Below, piece after piece: positions 35,194-44,165 of a stretch of 64,000 bases of DNA. The notes under the pieces are model-generated. The model made no database searches, was not told the DNA's origin, and worked only from the letters and a program-made list of their open reading frames with translations. Both the position numbers and the translations under genes were made by a program. Position 1 is the stretch's first letter; each line of letters opens with the position of its first letter. Source of the stretch: Streptomyces sp. SAI-127 (GTDB taxonomy: Bacteria > Actinomycetota > Actinomycetes > Streptomycetales > Streptomycetaceae); the NCBI RefSeq assembly GCF_029894425.1, contig NZ_JARXYJ010000001.1, positions 5,642,001 through 5,706,000 on the forward strand. Direction: 5' to 3'.

Positions 35194-37253
35194 TCGGCGA
35201 GTGCCGTCGGCAACGGCGCCGAGTGCGTCACGATCAGGCCCGACACCGCTCGGGTCAGCGCCACGTACAGCCGCCGCAGGCCCGTGCGTTCGTCCGGTTC
35301 GCCGTCCACCACCGCCTGCGGCTCGTCCAGGACGACGTAGTCGTACTCGAGGCCCTTGGCGAGGGACGCCGGGACCAGGGTCAGACGGGTCTCGGCCGTG
35401 GTCTCCTCACCGGGGGCCAGGTAGCCGATGCCGGCCGCGGTCAGCGCCGCCGCCAGCTCCGGGACGCGGGCGTCGGCGGCGATCAGGCCGGTCGAGCCCT
35501 CGTTGTGCAGCAACTCCTCGCACGCGGCGACCACTTCGGCCGGTCCGGAGATCTCCCGCAGGTCGAAGAAGCCCGGGTTCTCCCGGACCGACGCGACCGG
35601 GGTCAGGCCCGGCGCGATGTGCGGGAGGAGGCGGGAGGCGTACGTGATGACGTCCGTCGGCACGCGGAAACCGGCCGTCAACTCCTCGATCACACCGTCG
35701 GATTTGCCCAGGTGGGCCAGCGCCTCGTCCCAACTCCGCGTCGCCCAGGGTGTGGTGCCCTGCGCGAGGTCGCCGAGGACGGTCGCCGAACCGGTGGAGC
35801 AGCGGCGGCCGACCGCGCGGTACTGCATGGGCGACAGGTCCTGCGCCTCGTCGAGCACCACATGCCCGAGCGAGTGCGTGCGCTCCACGATGTCCGTCGT
35901 CTCGTCGATCAACACCGCGTCCGCCGCGGTCCACTTGGCCGACTTCACGCTACGGACCGGCTTCGCCCACAGGATCGTCTTCTGCTCGTCCTCGTCGAGG
36001 ATCCCCTCCGCGTGGACGGCGAGGAAGTCCGCGTCCGTCAGCAGCCGGAGCACCAGCTTCGCCGGATCCACCGGCGGCCAGATCGCCTTGACCGCCGCCT
36101 TCACCGCCGCGTTGCGGGCCACCGCGTCCTGCACCCGGTCGTCCGGCGCCTCCCCTGACCGCTCCATCTGCACCAGCACGGCGTGCGCGATGCGCTGCGG
36201 AAGCGCCTCGCGGGCGGCGCCGTAACGGATGCCCCGGTCGAGCAACTCCCGGACGATCTCCTCGATCTCGTACGCCGGGACCCGCCACCTGCGCGACCCG
36301 CGTACGACCATCACCGGCTCGGCGGGCATGGTCACGTGCGAGTACACGGCCCGCTTGAGCACGTCCGCCATCCTCGCGTCGCCCTTGAGGACGGCGGGAG
36401 CCGCGTCATCGGTGCCGCGCACCTCCAGGCCCGCCGCCACCAGGTCGTCGACGGTCGCCTGCTTCACCGTCAACTCACCCAGCGCGGGCAGCACTTGCTC
36501 GATGTAGTGCAGGAAGGACCGGTTCGGCCCGATGACGAGGGTGCCGGTGCGGGCGAGCCGCTCGCGATGGGCGTAGAGCAGAAACGCGACCCGGTGCAGG
36601 CCGACGGCGGTCTTCCCGGTGCCGGGACCCCCCTGGACGCAGACCGTGCCGCCGAGCCCGGACCGTACGATCTCGTCCTGCTCGGGCTGGATGGTCGCGA
36701 CGATGTCGCGCATCGGGCCGACGCGCGGGCGCTCGATCTCCTGCTGGAGCAGCTTGCTGGTGGTCGCGGCCTCGGCGGGGTCGGAGAGGTGTTCGTCCTC
36801 GTAGGCCGTGATCTCGCCGCGCGTGTAGCCGAATCGGCGGCGCAGCCCGATGTCCATCGGGTCCTTCTTGGACGCCCGGTAGAACGGCTGCGAGACCGGC
36901 GCCCGCCAGTCGATCACCATCGGGTCGCCGTCGTGGTCGTGGACGTGCCGGCGGCCGATATAGAAGCGCTCGCCCTCCGCGCCTTCCGCCCGGTCGGCGC
37001 CGGGGGAGTGCAGGTAGTCGAGGCGGCCGAAGAAGAGGGGGGTGTCGCTGAGGTCGGCCAGCGACTTGATGCGCTCGCCGATCTGACGGGCCAGGACCTC
37101 GGCGTTGACCCAGTTCGCGGTGACGTCCTTGATGTCCAGCGACTCGGCGTCCTCACGCATGGCGCGCAGTGCGGCTCGGGAGCCGGCGAGGTGGGAGCGT
37201 TCGCGGGCGAGGGGGTCGTCGGCTACGGACACGGGCGTGGGCGGCCTGGACAA
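35190..37253 (-). CDS. HelD/HelR-like superfamily 1 helicase acting on RNA polymerase
   Basis: UvrD-like ATPase of 687 residues. A coiled N-terminal arm (1-75) is followed by a domain with FFGRLDYL and VIDWRAPVSQPFYRA. Walker A is QGGPGTGKTAVGLHRVAFLL (208-215) and Walker B VVLDEAQDLSPMQYRAVGRR; the C-terminal motif VALTRAVSGLIVTHS is also present. These mark the HelD family, which recycles stalled RNA polymerase; HelR members in Streptomyces can relieve rifampicin inhibition. The start is a TTG at 37253 because GGAGG lies seven bases upstream. No rifamycin-associated element was recognised in the upstream 280 bases. Confidence 0.9.
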   Translation of the reverse strand: MSRPPTPVSVADDPLARERSHLAGSRAALRAMREDAESLDIKDVTANWVNAEVLARQIGERIKSLADLSDTPLFFGRLDYLHSPGADRAEGAEGERFYIGRRHVHDHDGDPMVIDWRAPVSQPFYRASKKDPMDIGLRRRFGYTRGEITAYEDEHLSDPAEAATTSKLLQQEIERPRVGPMRDIVATIQPEQDEIVRSGLGGTVCVQGGPGTGKTAVGLHRVAFLLYAHRERLARTGTLVIGPNRSFLHYIEQVLPALGELTVKQATVDDLVAAGLEVRGTDDAAPAVLKGDARMADVLKRAVYSHVTMPAEPVMVVRGSRRWRVPAYEIEEIVRELLDRGIRYGAAREALPQRIAHAVLVQMERSGEAPDDRVQDAVARNAAVKAAVKAIWPPVDPAKLVLRLLTDADFLAVHAEGILDEDEQKTILWAKPVRSVKSAKWTAADAVLIDETTDIVERTHSLGHVVLDEAQDLSPMQYRAVGRRCSTGSATVLGDLAQGTTPWATRSWDEALAHLGKSDGVIEELTAGFRVPTDVITYASRLLPHIAPGLTPVASVRENPGFFDLREISGPAEVVAACEELLHNEGSTGLIAADARVPELAAALTAAGIGYLAPGEETTAETRLTLVPASLAKGLEYDYVVLDEPQAVVDGEPDERTGLRRLYVALTRAVSGLIVTHSAPLPTALAD

Positions 37254-37534
37254 GGGGGTGCCTCCGAAGGTGCTGCGGGGTGGGGCTGCCGGGTGGACGG
37301 CAGCGAGGTGCCGACCGGTTTCCGTCCGGTCGGCGGCGCTCCGGGAGGGAGGCGGGCAAGAGCGGAGATTCTAGACCGGCGGGGTGTGAGGCGGCCAACG
37401 AATTTTCCCGCGTCTCAGGGTCGGGCCCGCCGACCCGTAGGGGTGGCTCCACCCAGTGGGTGTACTCAGGTAGCACAGGAAGTGGCTACCTGGGACCGAT
37501 GCCCTGCTTATGCCTCGAGAGCCACCATGGAGAC

Positions 37535-37723
37535 ATGAGTGCAGCGACCTTCACCCCAGCCCCCGGTCGCCCGTCCGGGGCGACCCCCGTCTCCGGCCTC
37601 ACCCCCCGCCACCGCGTCGGCCAGGCCCTCCGAGCCGTCCGCGTCCTCGCCGGTGCCGTCTTCGACGTGGTGATACTCGGCGAGTACGGCGAGGAGGCGG
37701 GCGTCGTCCGGCGTCGCCGGTGA
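37535..37723 (+). CDS. Small basic hypothetical protein
   Basis: Protein of 62 residues: a proline-rich N-terminus (TFTPAPGRPSGATPVSGLTP), an amphipathic stretch RHRVGQALRAVRVLAGAVF, and an arginine-rich tail (EEAGVVRRRR). A GGAG lies three bases before the ATG at 37535. No function is recognised. It looks like a conserved Streptomyces small protein rather than a chance frame because the codon bias is strong, but no homology was tested. Confidence 0.55.
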   Translation: MSAATFTPAPGRPSGATPVSGLTPRHRVGQALRAVRVLAGAVFDVVILGEYGEEAGVVRRRR

Positions 37724-37795
37724 GTACGGGGCACGGTCCGGGATGAGTACCCGAGCCGATGCCTGCCCGCCCCCTCGGGCGGTTCACTCGGACGC

Positions 37796-38158
37796 ATGAC
37801 GACAGCGACCGCACCGGTTTACGCCACCGACCAGGACCGTCGCGCCTGGGTGGCCCCTCTCGTCGCGACGATCCTGCTGGTCCTCCTCGGCCCGGCCGCC
37901 CTGTTCCTCGGCGGTCTCTCCGCGATGGCCACCGACTCCTGCGGCCCCGACGACTGCCCGCCGGCGCTGATGACCTCGCTGACCGCGATCTACGGGATCC
38001 TGGAGTTCGGGATCCTGGTCACCCTGCCCGCGTACGTCGCCTCCTGGGCCCTGCCCCGGCACCGCCGCTGGTCGGTCCTGCGCGCATGGCTGGCGGCCGT
38101 GGCGGTGCTGCCGCCGCTGACCGTACTGGTGCTGGTCTTCACCCTCCCGATGCCGTGA
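37796..38158 (+). CDS. Small integral membrane protein
   Basis: Protein of 120 residues with three hydrophobic segments: VAPLVATILLVLLGPAALFL (about 19-38), a central pair around YGILEFGILVTLPAYVASW, and VAVLPPLTVLVLVFTLP near the C-terminus. A CGPDDCPP loop lies between the first two and could form a disulfide outside. No family was recognised. It is convergent with the XPB-type helicase. Confidence 0.75.
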   Translation: MTTATAPVYATDQDRRAWVAPLVATILLVLLGPAALFLGGLSAMATDSCGPDDCPPALMTSLTAIYGILEFGILVTLPAYVASWALPRHRRWSVLRAWLAAVAVLPPLTVLVLVFTLPMP

Positions 38159-38171
38159 CCGGGGCTCCGGT

Positions 38172-39827
38172 TCAGGCGCTGTCGTCCGCCAGGATCTCGT
38201 CCGCGTCCACGATCCGGTAGGCGTACCCCTGCTCCGCGAGGAACCGCTGGCGGTGGGCGGCGAAGTCCTGGTCGAGCGTGTCGCGGGCGACGACCGAGTA
38301 GAAGTGCGCCTGGTGGCCGTCCGCCTTCGGGCGCAGTACCCGCCCCAGCCGCTGCGCCTCCTCCTGCCGTGATCCGAACGTCCCCGAGACCTGGATGGCG
38401 ACCGTCGCCTCCGGCAGGTCGATCGAGAAGTTCGCGACCTTGGACACCACCAGCACGCTGATCTCGCCCTGCCGGAAGGCGTCGAAGAGCTTCTCGCGCT
38501 GGGCGTTGGAGGTCTCGCCCTTGATGACAGGAGCGTTCAGATGCTCGCCGAGTTCGTCGAGCTGGTCGATGTACTGGCCGATCACCAGGATCTGCTGGCC
38601 CGCGAACCGCCGTACCAGAGCCTCCGTGACCTTCCGCTTCGTCGCGGTCGTGGCACAGAAGCGGTACTTCTCCTCCTGCTCGGCGGTGGCGTAGGCGAGC
38701 CGCTCGGAGTCGGTCAGGTTCACCCGCACCTCGACACAGTCGGCCGGCGCGATGTATCCCTGCGCCTCGATCTCCTTCCACGGCGCGTCGAACCGCTTGG
38801 GCCCGATGAGCGAGAAGACGTCCGACTCCCGCCCGTCCTCCCGCACGAGGGTCGCGGTCAGACCGAGTCTGCGCCGGGCCTGGAGGTCGGCGGTGAACTT
38901 GAAGACGGGCGCCGGCAGCAGGTGCACCTCGTCGTAGACGATGAGCCCCCAGTCCCGGGAGTCGAAGAGCTCCAGGTGCGGGTAGACGCCCTTCCGCCGG
39001 GTCGTCAGCACCTGGTAGGTGGCGATGGTGACGGGCCGGATCTCCTTGCGTGTCCCGCTGTACTCGCCGATCTCGTCCTCGGTCAGGGAGGTCCGCTTCA
39101 CGAGCTCGTGCTTCCACTGCCGGGCCGAGACGGTGTTGGTGACGAGGATCAGCGTGGTCGACTTGGCCTGCGCCATGGACCCGGCGCCGACGAGGGTCTT
39201 CCCCGCACCGCAGGGAAGCACCACGACCCCGCTCCCGCCGTGCCAGAAGTTCTCCACCGCCTGCTTCTGGTAGGGCCGGAGCGCCCACCCGTCCTCGGCC
39301 AGCTCGATCGGGTGCGCCTCGCCGTCGACATACCCCGCGAGGTCCTCGGCGGGCCAGCCCAGTTTCAGCAGCGTCTGCTTGATCTGCCCGCGCTCGGAGG
39401 GGTGCACGACCACGGTGTCCGGGTCGAGCCGCGCCCCCACCAGCGGGATGATCCGCTTCGAGCGCAGGATCTCCTCCAGCACCGGCCGGTCGGTGGTGGT
39501 GAGCACGAGCCCGTGCGCGGGGTGCTTGCTCAGGGTGAGCCGCCCGTACCGGTCCATCGTCTCGGCGACGTCGACGAGCAGGGCGTGCGGCACCGGATAC
39601 CGGCTGTACTGCACCAGCGCGTCGACCACCTGCTCGGCGTCGTGCCCGGCGGCCCGCGCGTTCCACAGCCCCAGCGGCGTCACCCGGTAGGTGTGGATGT
39701 GCTCGGGCGCCCGCTCCAGCTCCGCGAACGGCGCGATGGCCCGACGGCACTCGTCGGCCTGCTCGTGATCGACCTCGAGCAGCAGGGTCTTGTCGGACTG
39801 GACGATGAGAGGACCGTTCACGTACAT
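38172..39827 (-). CDS. XPB/Ssl2-type DNA repair helicase
   Basis: Superfamily 2 helicase of 551 residues resembling XPB. An N-terminal DNA-recognition region (1-180) precedes Walker A LPCGAGKT (about 204-211). Motif II is YDEVHLLPAP, motif III GLTATLVREDGR, and motif VI RLGRVLRPK. The length fits bacterial XPB. The ATG at 39827 has an AGGA site; the longer frame upstream is not supported. A helicase-associated/WYL protein gene lies 1.7 kb away on the same strand beyond galU. Role: DNA unwinding, probably in repair. Confidence 0.92.
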   Translation of the reverse strand: MYVNGPLIVQSDKTLLLEVDHEQADECRRAIAPFAELERAPEHIHTYRVTPLGLWNARAAGHDAEQVVDALVQYSRYPVPHALLVDVAETMDRYGRLTLSKHPAHGLVLTTTDRPVLEEILRSKRIIPLVGARLDPDTVVVHPSERGQIKQTLLKLGWPAEDLAGYVDGEAHPIELAEDGWALRPYQKQAVENFWHGGSGVVVLPCGAGKTLVGAGSMAQAKSTTLILVTNTVSARQWKHELVKRTSLTEDEIGEYSGTRKEIRPVTIATYQVLTTRRKGVYPHLELFDSRDWGLIVYDEVHLLPAPVFKFTADLQARRRLGLTATLVREDGRESDVFSLIGPKRFDAPWKEIEAQGYIAPADCVEVRVNLTDSERLAYATAEQEEKYRFCATTATKRKVTEALVRRFAGQQILVIGQYIDQLDELGEHLNAPVIKGETSNAQREKLFDAFRQGEISVLVVSKVANFSIDLPEATVAIQVSGTFGSRQEEAQRLGRVLRPKADGHQAHFYSVVARDTLDQDFAAHRQRFLAEQGYAYRIVDADEILADDSA

Positions 39828-39953
39828 GCATCCTTCCGCACGGGCCAAACGTCCAGTGTGCCTCAATCAGGGACGATCAAGGGAGGTCGGCGGCGTGCAA
39901 CCCCGGACCCTGCTCGTGTGTCTTGACTGACGGGAGCGCGGCGGGGAGGACGT

Positions 39954-40508
39954 ATGGGGATGTCTGCGGGCAGATGGGTGGTCGGCGGGGGAGCGGTCGC
40001 GGTGCTGGTGGCGACGGGTGCCTACGCGATGTGGCCGGCGGCCACTGTCGACACGCGGCTGTGGGACGAGGTCCGGCCGGTGATCGAGGCCCGGATCTCG
40101 TCCGACGCGCGGGGCAGCGGATACGGCGAGACGGTGCCCGCACTGAGGGCACGCTGGTTCTGCCGGGCGGAGGCGCTCGGTCTCCAGGAGCACGGGGGCG
40201 ACGTGCGGGCGGACGTCACCACGCTGTGCGTGGAGTACGGCGTGCACGACGACTCCCTGGTCGAGTGCAGCGCCGGGCAGGTCCCGCAGGTGGTGCGGCT
40301 GGAGCGGGACGACGCGGCCGCGGGCGGCTACCGGGTCGTGTCGCGGGAGGAGGCCCCCGACGGTGCCGGGAACGCCCGCTGGACGAGGGAGCGCTTCGGG
40401 GTCGTCGGGGCCTCGCTCGCGCAGGACTCGATGTCCTCCCGCGCCCTGGAGGACAAGGCCCGCGCCCACTTCGGGCTGCCCGCGGGCGCCGCCGTCGTGG
40501 ACTGCTGA
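39954..40508 (+). CDS. Membrane-anchored hypothetical protein
   Basis: Protein of 184 residues with one N-terminal hydrophobic segment (VVGGGAVAVLVATGAYAMW, about 9-28) that serves as signal or anchor, and an exported remainder. Three cysteines (CRAEAL, TLCVEYG, LVECSAG) may form disulfides. The function is unknown. A GGGGAGG ribosome site precedes the ATG at 39954; a second ATG two codons later fits slightly better spacing. It ends three bases before the convergent galU. Confidence 0.75.
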   Translation: MGMSAGRWVVGGGAVAVLVATGAYAMWPAATVDTRLWDEVRPVIEARISSDARGSGYGETVPALRARWFCRAEALGLQEHGGDVRADVTTLCVEYGVHDDSLVECSAGQVPQVVRLERDDAAAGGYRVVSREEAPDGAGNARWTRERFGVVGASLAQDSMSSRALEDKARAHFGLPAGAAVVDC

Positions 40509-40511
40509 CCG

Positions 40512-41411
40512 TCAGGGCCGGTCCTCGGCGAGCTCGGCCAGCCGGCGCAGGTGGGGGCCGTACTCCGGGTCGGCGAGCGCGGCGGCGAACTGGGCCGTGA
40601 GGTAGGCCAGCGGATTGCCGGTGTCGTACCAGCGGCCCTGGATGACCTGGCCGTAGACGGCCTTGCTGCTCGCGTAGGCGTTGATGGCGTCCGTCAGGTA
40701 GATCTCGCCGGTCCGGTGCTCGTACCAGCGCTCGGTCTGGCTGCGCAGCTCCTCGATGATGCCGGGAGTGATGACATAGCCGCCGATGGCCGCGTAGGCG
40801 GAGGGCGCGTCCTGCGGCTTCGGCTTCTCGACCAGGCCGGTGATGCGCAGCAGCCCGTCGCCGAGGTCCTCCTTGACCCGGGGCACGCCGTAGCGCTGCG
40901 AGTCGGCCGGGTCCATCGGCAGCAGGGCGAGGACCGGGCAGCTGGTCGCCTCGTAGGCGCGGATCAGCTGCTGGGCGCGCGGGACCTCGGCCACGAAGAC
41001 GTCGTCCGGCCACAGGACCAGGATCGGCTCGTCGCCGACGTTGCGCGCGGCGTTGAGGACGGGCGTGCCGTTGCCGTACGGGCCGTGCTGGTCGAGATAG
41101 GTGATGTGCCCGAGCCGGGAGAGTTCGCCGACCTCCTCCACGGCGTCGGCGTAGGCCGTCTTGTTGTCCGTCCGCAGTTGCGCGACGAGGGTCGGATTGG
41201 GGCGGAAGTGGTCCTGGATCAGGCCCTTGCCGCCGGAGACGACGATGGTGATGTCCGTGATGCCGGACGCCACCAGTTCCCGGACGGTGTGCTCGATGAC
41301 CGGCTTGTCGCCGACCGGCAGCATCTCCTTCGGGGTCGCCTTCGTCAGGGGCAGGAGACGGGATCCCAGCCCCGCCGCGGGGATGACCGCCCTGCGGATC
41401 GTCGTTGCCAT
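40512..41411 (-). CDS. galU: UTP-glucose-1-phosphate uridylyltransferase
   Basis: Nucleotidyltransferase of 299 residues making UDP-glucose. The signature loop reads PAAGLGSRLLPLTKATPKEM, with GDKPVIEHTVRELVASGITD following. Catalytic-site motifs are LWPDDVFVAE and GLVEKPKPQDAPS. The ATG at 41411 follows GAAGGGGAC. UDP-glucose feeds trehalose and cell-wall polymer synthesis, linking it to the otsA/gpgS block at the left of the window. Confidence 0.95.
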   Translation of the reverse strand: MATTIRRAVIPAAGLGSRLLPLTKATPKEMLPVGDKPVIEHTVRELVASGITDITIVVSGGKGLIQDHFRPNPTLVAQLRTDNKTAYADAVEEVGELSRLGHITYLDQHGPYGNGTPVLNAARNVGDEPILVLWPDDVFVAEVPRAQQLIRAYEATSCPVLALLPMDPADSQRYGVPRVKEDLGDGLLRITGLVEKPKPQDAPSAYAAIGGYVITPGIIEELRSQTERWYEHRTGEIYLTDAINAYASSKAVYGQVIQGRWYDTGNPLAYLTAQFAAALADPEYGPHLRRLAELAEDRP

Positions 41412-41509
41412 GAAGTCCCCTTCGCCGAAGACACCGAATGTGCCGGACACGCGGTCCTGTCCAGGAGACGTTTCCCATCCGCCCGCCCCGGAAGCGCCGG
41501 TTTCGAGCC

Positions 41510-44032
41510 CTACGCCTCGTCCGCCAGCTCCGCCACCCCGGTCACCCGGTGCAGCGGATACGTGCGGACCTCGTCCGCGGTGTGGTCGTAGGCCGTGACG
41601 AAGCCGCCCTCGACGCGCACGGGGGCGATGAGGCGCTGGCTGGCGGCGCCCTCGGCGTTGACGTAACCGATCCACAGCGCCTCGCCGGTGAGGACGGCGG
41701 CCTGCATGGTGGCGAGGGTCTCGGCGGAGTTGGTGCGGGGGAGCTCGCCGGTGGCGGGCGGCGGCCGGTCGGTCTGTCTGCGGGGGGTCGTCGAGGCCAG
41801 GTCACCTGCCCGGATCGCCCGGATCGCGGCCGTCAGGAGGGTCGCGTCGGGGATCGGGGGGCCGTCCGGGACGGGTTCGGGGGCCGTGCGGGGCGGGGTG
41901 CGGTGGGCGTGGGCACGGGTGATCAGGACGTCGCCCTCGGCGGACTCGGCGGCCGGTGCGAAGCCCATCGCGCGCAGGCCGTCCAGCAGTGACGCCGGGT
42001 CGGCCTGCGCGGCCAGCACGGTCGGGGCCAGGCGGCGCAGGCGCAGGCCCGCGGCGCGCTTGTCGGCGAGGATCTCGTTGAGGAGGGCGTCGTCGTCGCA
42101 GCGGACGTACGCGGAGGCCGCGCCGACCCTGAGGTGGCCGTGCCTGCGCGCCACGTCGTCGATCAGATACGTCAGCGGCTGCGGCACCGGCGTCCGCGCG
42201 TGCGCGGCGAGGAAGGCGTGCAGGTCGGAGGCGGACTGGCCGGCGTCCAGGGCACGGCGTACCGAGCCGGGGGTGAAGCGGTAGACCGTCGCCCCGCCCT
42301 TCGACTCCACGTCGGCCAGCACGTCAAGGACCTCGGCCAGCGACCGCTGCAACGGGCCGGGGGCCACCGCGGTCAGGTCGGCCTGCAGCAAAACGTGGTC
42401 CAGCGGCTCGGGCAGCAACGGCGCGAGCAGCCGGGCGGCCGCGGCGGACGCGGAGGCCTGCTCGGCGGGGGAGAGGGGTTCGGCGACGGTGGGGCGATGG
42501 TGCACGGGCAGCTTGTCCCCGGGGCCCTCCGGTGCCTGGTCCGGCGTCTTCGGCGCGGCCGCGCCCAGCAACGCCCGCCCGTGCCCCGACAGCGCCCCTC
42601 GTCCCGTCACGCCCAGCAGCTCCGCCTCCGCCAGCGTCCACTCGGCGAGCCGTGACCGCAGGTCGTCCTCGCGCTGCGGCCCCCGCAGCGGACGCTCCCA
42701 GCGCAGCCGGGCCAGCACCGACTCCTTCGACGGCGACGCCCCTTCCGGCAGCCCCGCCAGCAGCGTCAGCACCCGGTGCCGTACCTCCGGCGCCGCACTG
42801 CGGTCGAGTCCCGGGCCCAGCGTCGACAGCGTGCGTTCCTTCGCGTCCCGGCCGCCCACCAGGCCGGACACCCGCGTCGCCGTCAGCCACGCCTCCACCA
42901 GACGGGCCCAGCGCTGTGCCGCGGGCTGCTCCAGCCACTCGTCGTGGGCCGGGGTCGCCGCGTACCGTTCGTCCGCCTCGCCGTCGGAGGCCAGCAGGCC
43001 CGCCGCGTACGCCAGCTCGACCCAGAACGCGGCGACCGGTTCCGCCACGTCCAGGGCGACGGCCGTGCGCTTGAGGTCGCGGACGCTGAGGCCGCCCGCC
43101 CGCAGCACCGCGGGCCCGCCCTCGTCCCAGTCCTTCAGCAGCTCCTCGACGGTCGCGAGCGCGGTGTACGCCTGCCCGGCCGCCGTCGCGTCCACAACCT
43201 GTGGACGGTGCGTCGCCGCGGGCTCCACGGCCGGCGGCAGCGGCTCCACCGCGCGGTGCGCACGGCCGCCGCGCAGATGCAGGGCCACCTCCCGGGGGAG
43301 TACGACCGTCCCGGGCGCCGTCGGCACCAGCAGCCCCAGGTCCAGCAGGCGCCGCAGATGGGCCGCCGGGTCGGCGGTGACCTGGCCGTACGGCGGACCC
43401 CACACCAGCCGGGAGAGCACCTCCCGCGACTCCTCCGGGAGCCCGGCGAGCAGCGCGGACATCCGCTTCCGGTCCGTGAACAGGGCCGTCAGCGCCACCA
43501 CCGCCGAGACCGAGTCGTGGGTCGAGCCGAGCCCCGTCGCCGTCACGATGTCCTGGATGCGGCCCGGCGACATCCCCGACGTGGCCTCCTGCACGGTCGG
43601 CCCGAGCCCGGTCGGCGACGGATGCTGCGGCGAGGGCGCGAGCAGCTCCCGGGCGGTGCGCACCAGCCGCAGCCGGTCGTCGTCGCCCCACACCAGGGCC
43701 TGCTCCCGCAGCGTCGCAAGGGCGCGGGGGAGCGCCGCCGAGACGGCCGGGTCGCCGCCGTCACCGGTCAGCAGCGCCAGCAGTTCCTCGTACGGCGCCG
43801 GGTCCGCGGCCACCGCCAGCGCCTCCGCCGTCTGCAGCGCGAAACGGTCCAGCCGCTCCAGCGCCCGCACCACCGACGCCCGTGTCCCGGCCCGTGTCGC
43901 GAGCTGGGTCAGGTCCGTGGGCACGGGGGTGATGAGGTCGGGGCGGGCACGCAGAAGCGCGGCCAGGGAGACGTCGTCCCTGGCCCGGAGCGCTTCCGCG
44001 AGGGAGCGCGGCGGAACGGCCGGGTGGCTCAT
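41510..44032 (-). CDS. Helicase-associated protein with C-terminal WYL domain
   Basis: Protein of 840 residues without Walker motifs. The N-terminal two thirds consist of winged-helix and helical repeats (LAEALRARDDVSLAALLRAR; TQLATRAGTRASVVRALERL), typical of the helicase C-terminal-like family 3 found beside XPB-type helicases. LDHVLLQADLTAVAPGPLQR is its most conserved segment. The C-terminal ~75 residues are a WYL-type domain (ALWIGYVNAEGAASQRLIAP). The nearby XPB-type helicase suggests a shared DNA repair function. The ATG at 44032 is used; the frame upstream has no ribosome site. Confidence 0.85.
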   Translation of the reverse strand: MSHPAVPPRSLAEALRARDDVSLAALLRARPDLITPVPTDLTQLATRAGTRASVVRALERLDRFALQTAEALAVAADPAPYEELLALLTGDGGDPAVSAALPRALATLREQALVWGDDDRLRLVRTARELLAPSPQHPSPTGLGPTVQEATSGMSPGRIQDIVTATGLGSTHDSVSAVVALTALFTDRKRMSALLAGLPEESREVLSRLVWGPPYGQVTADPAAHLRRLLDLGLLVPTAPGTVVLPREVALHLRGGRAHRAVEPLPPAVEPAATHRPQVVDATAAGQAYTALATVEELLKDWDEGGPAVLRAGGLSVRDLKRTAVALDVAEPVAAFWVELAYAAGLLASDGEADERYAATPAHDEWLEQPAAQRWARLVEAWLTATRVSGLVGGRDAKERTLSTLGPGLDRSAAPEVRHRVLTLLAGLPEGASPSKESVLARLRWERPLRGPQREDDLRSRLAEWTLAEAELLGVTGRGALSGHGRALLGAAAPKTPDQAPEGPGDKLPVHHRPTVAEPLSPAEQASASAAAARLLAPLLPEPLDHVLLQADLTAVAPGPLQRSLAEVLDVLADVESKGGATVYRFTPGSVRRALDAGQSASDLHAFLAAHARTPVPQPLTYLIDDVARRHGHLRVGAASAYVRCDDDALLNEILADKRAAGLRLRRLAPTVLAAQADPASLLDGLRAMGFAPAAESAEGDVLITRAHAHRTPPRTAPEPVPDGPPIPDATLLTAAIRAIRAGDLASTTPRRQTDRPPPATGELPRTNSAETLATMQAAVLTGEALWIGYVNAEGAASQRLIAPVRVEGGFVTAYDHTADEVRTYPLHRVTGVAELADEA

Positions 44033-44165
44033 CCGACCAACGGTAGCGGGTTGCCTGCGGCGGCCGGACCGAGCAGGTGCGGTCGGCGGGGGTGCGCGCC
44101 CCCGGGGGCGGTGCGCTAGTTTCGTCCCACGGGGGAGCCAACGCACCAACCCCGGAGGGGACTTC

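Noticed and set aside
40216..41478. Minus-strand alternative frame over galU
   Set aside because: galU is complete and conserved in another frame; this one is arginine/proline-rich shadow sequence.
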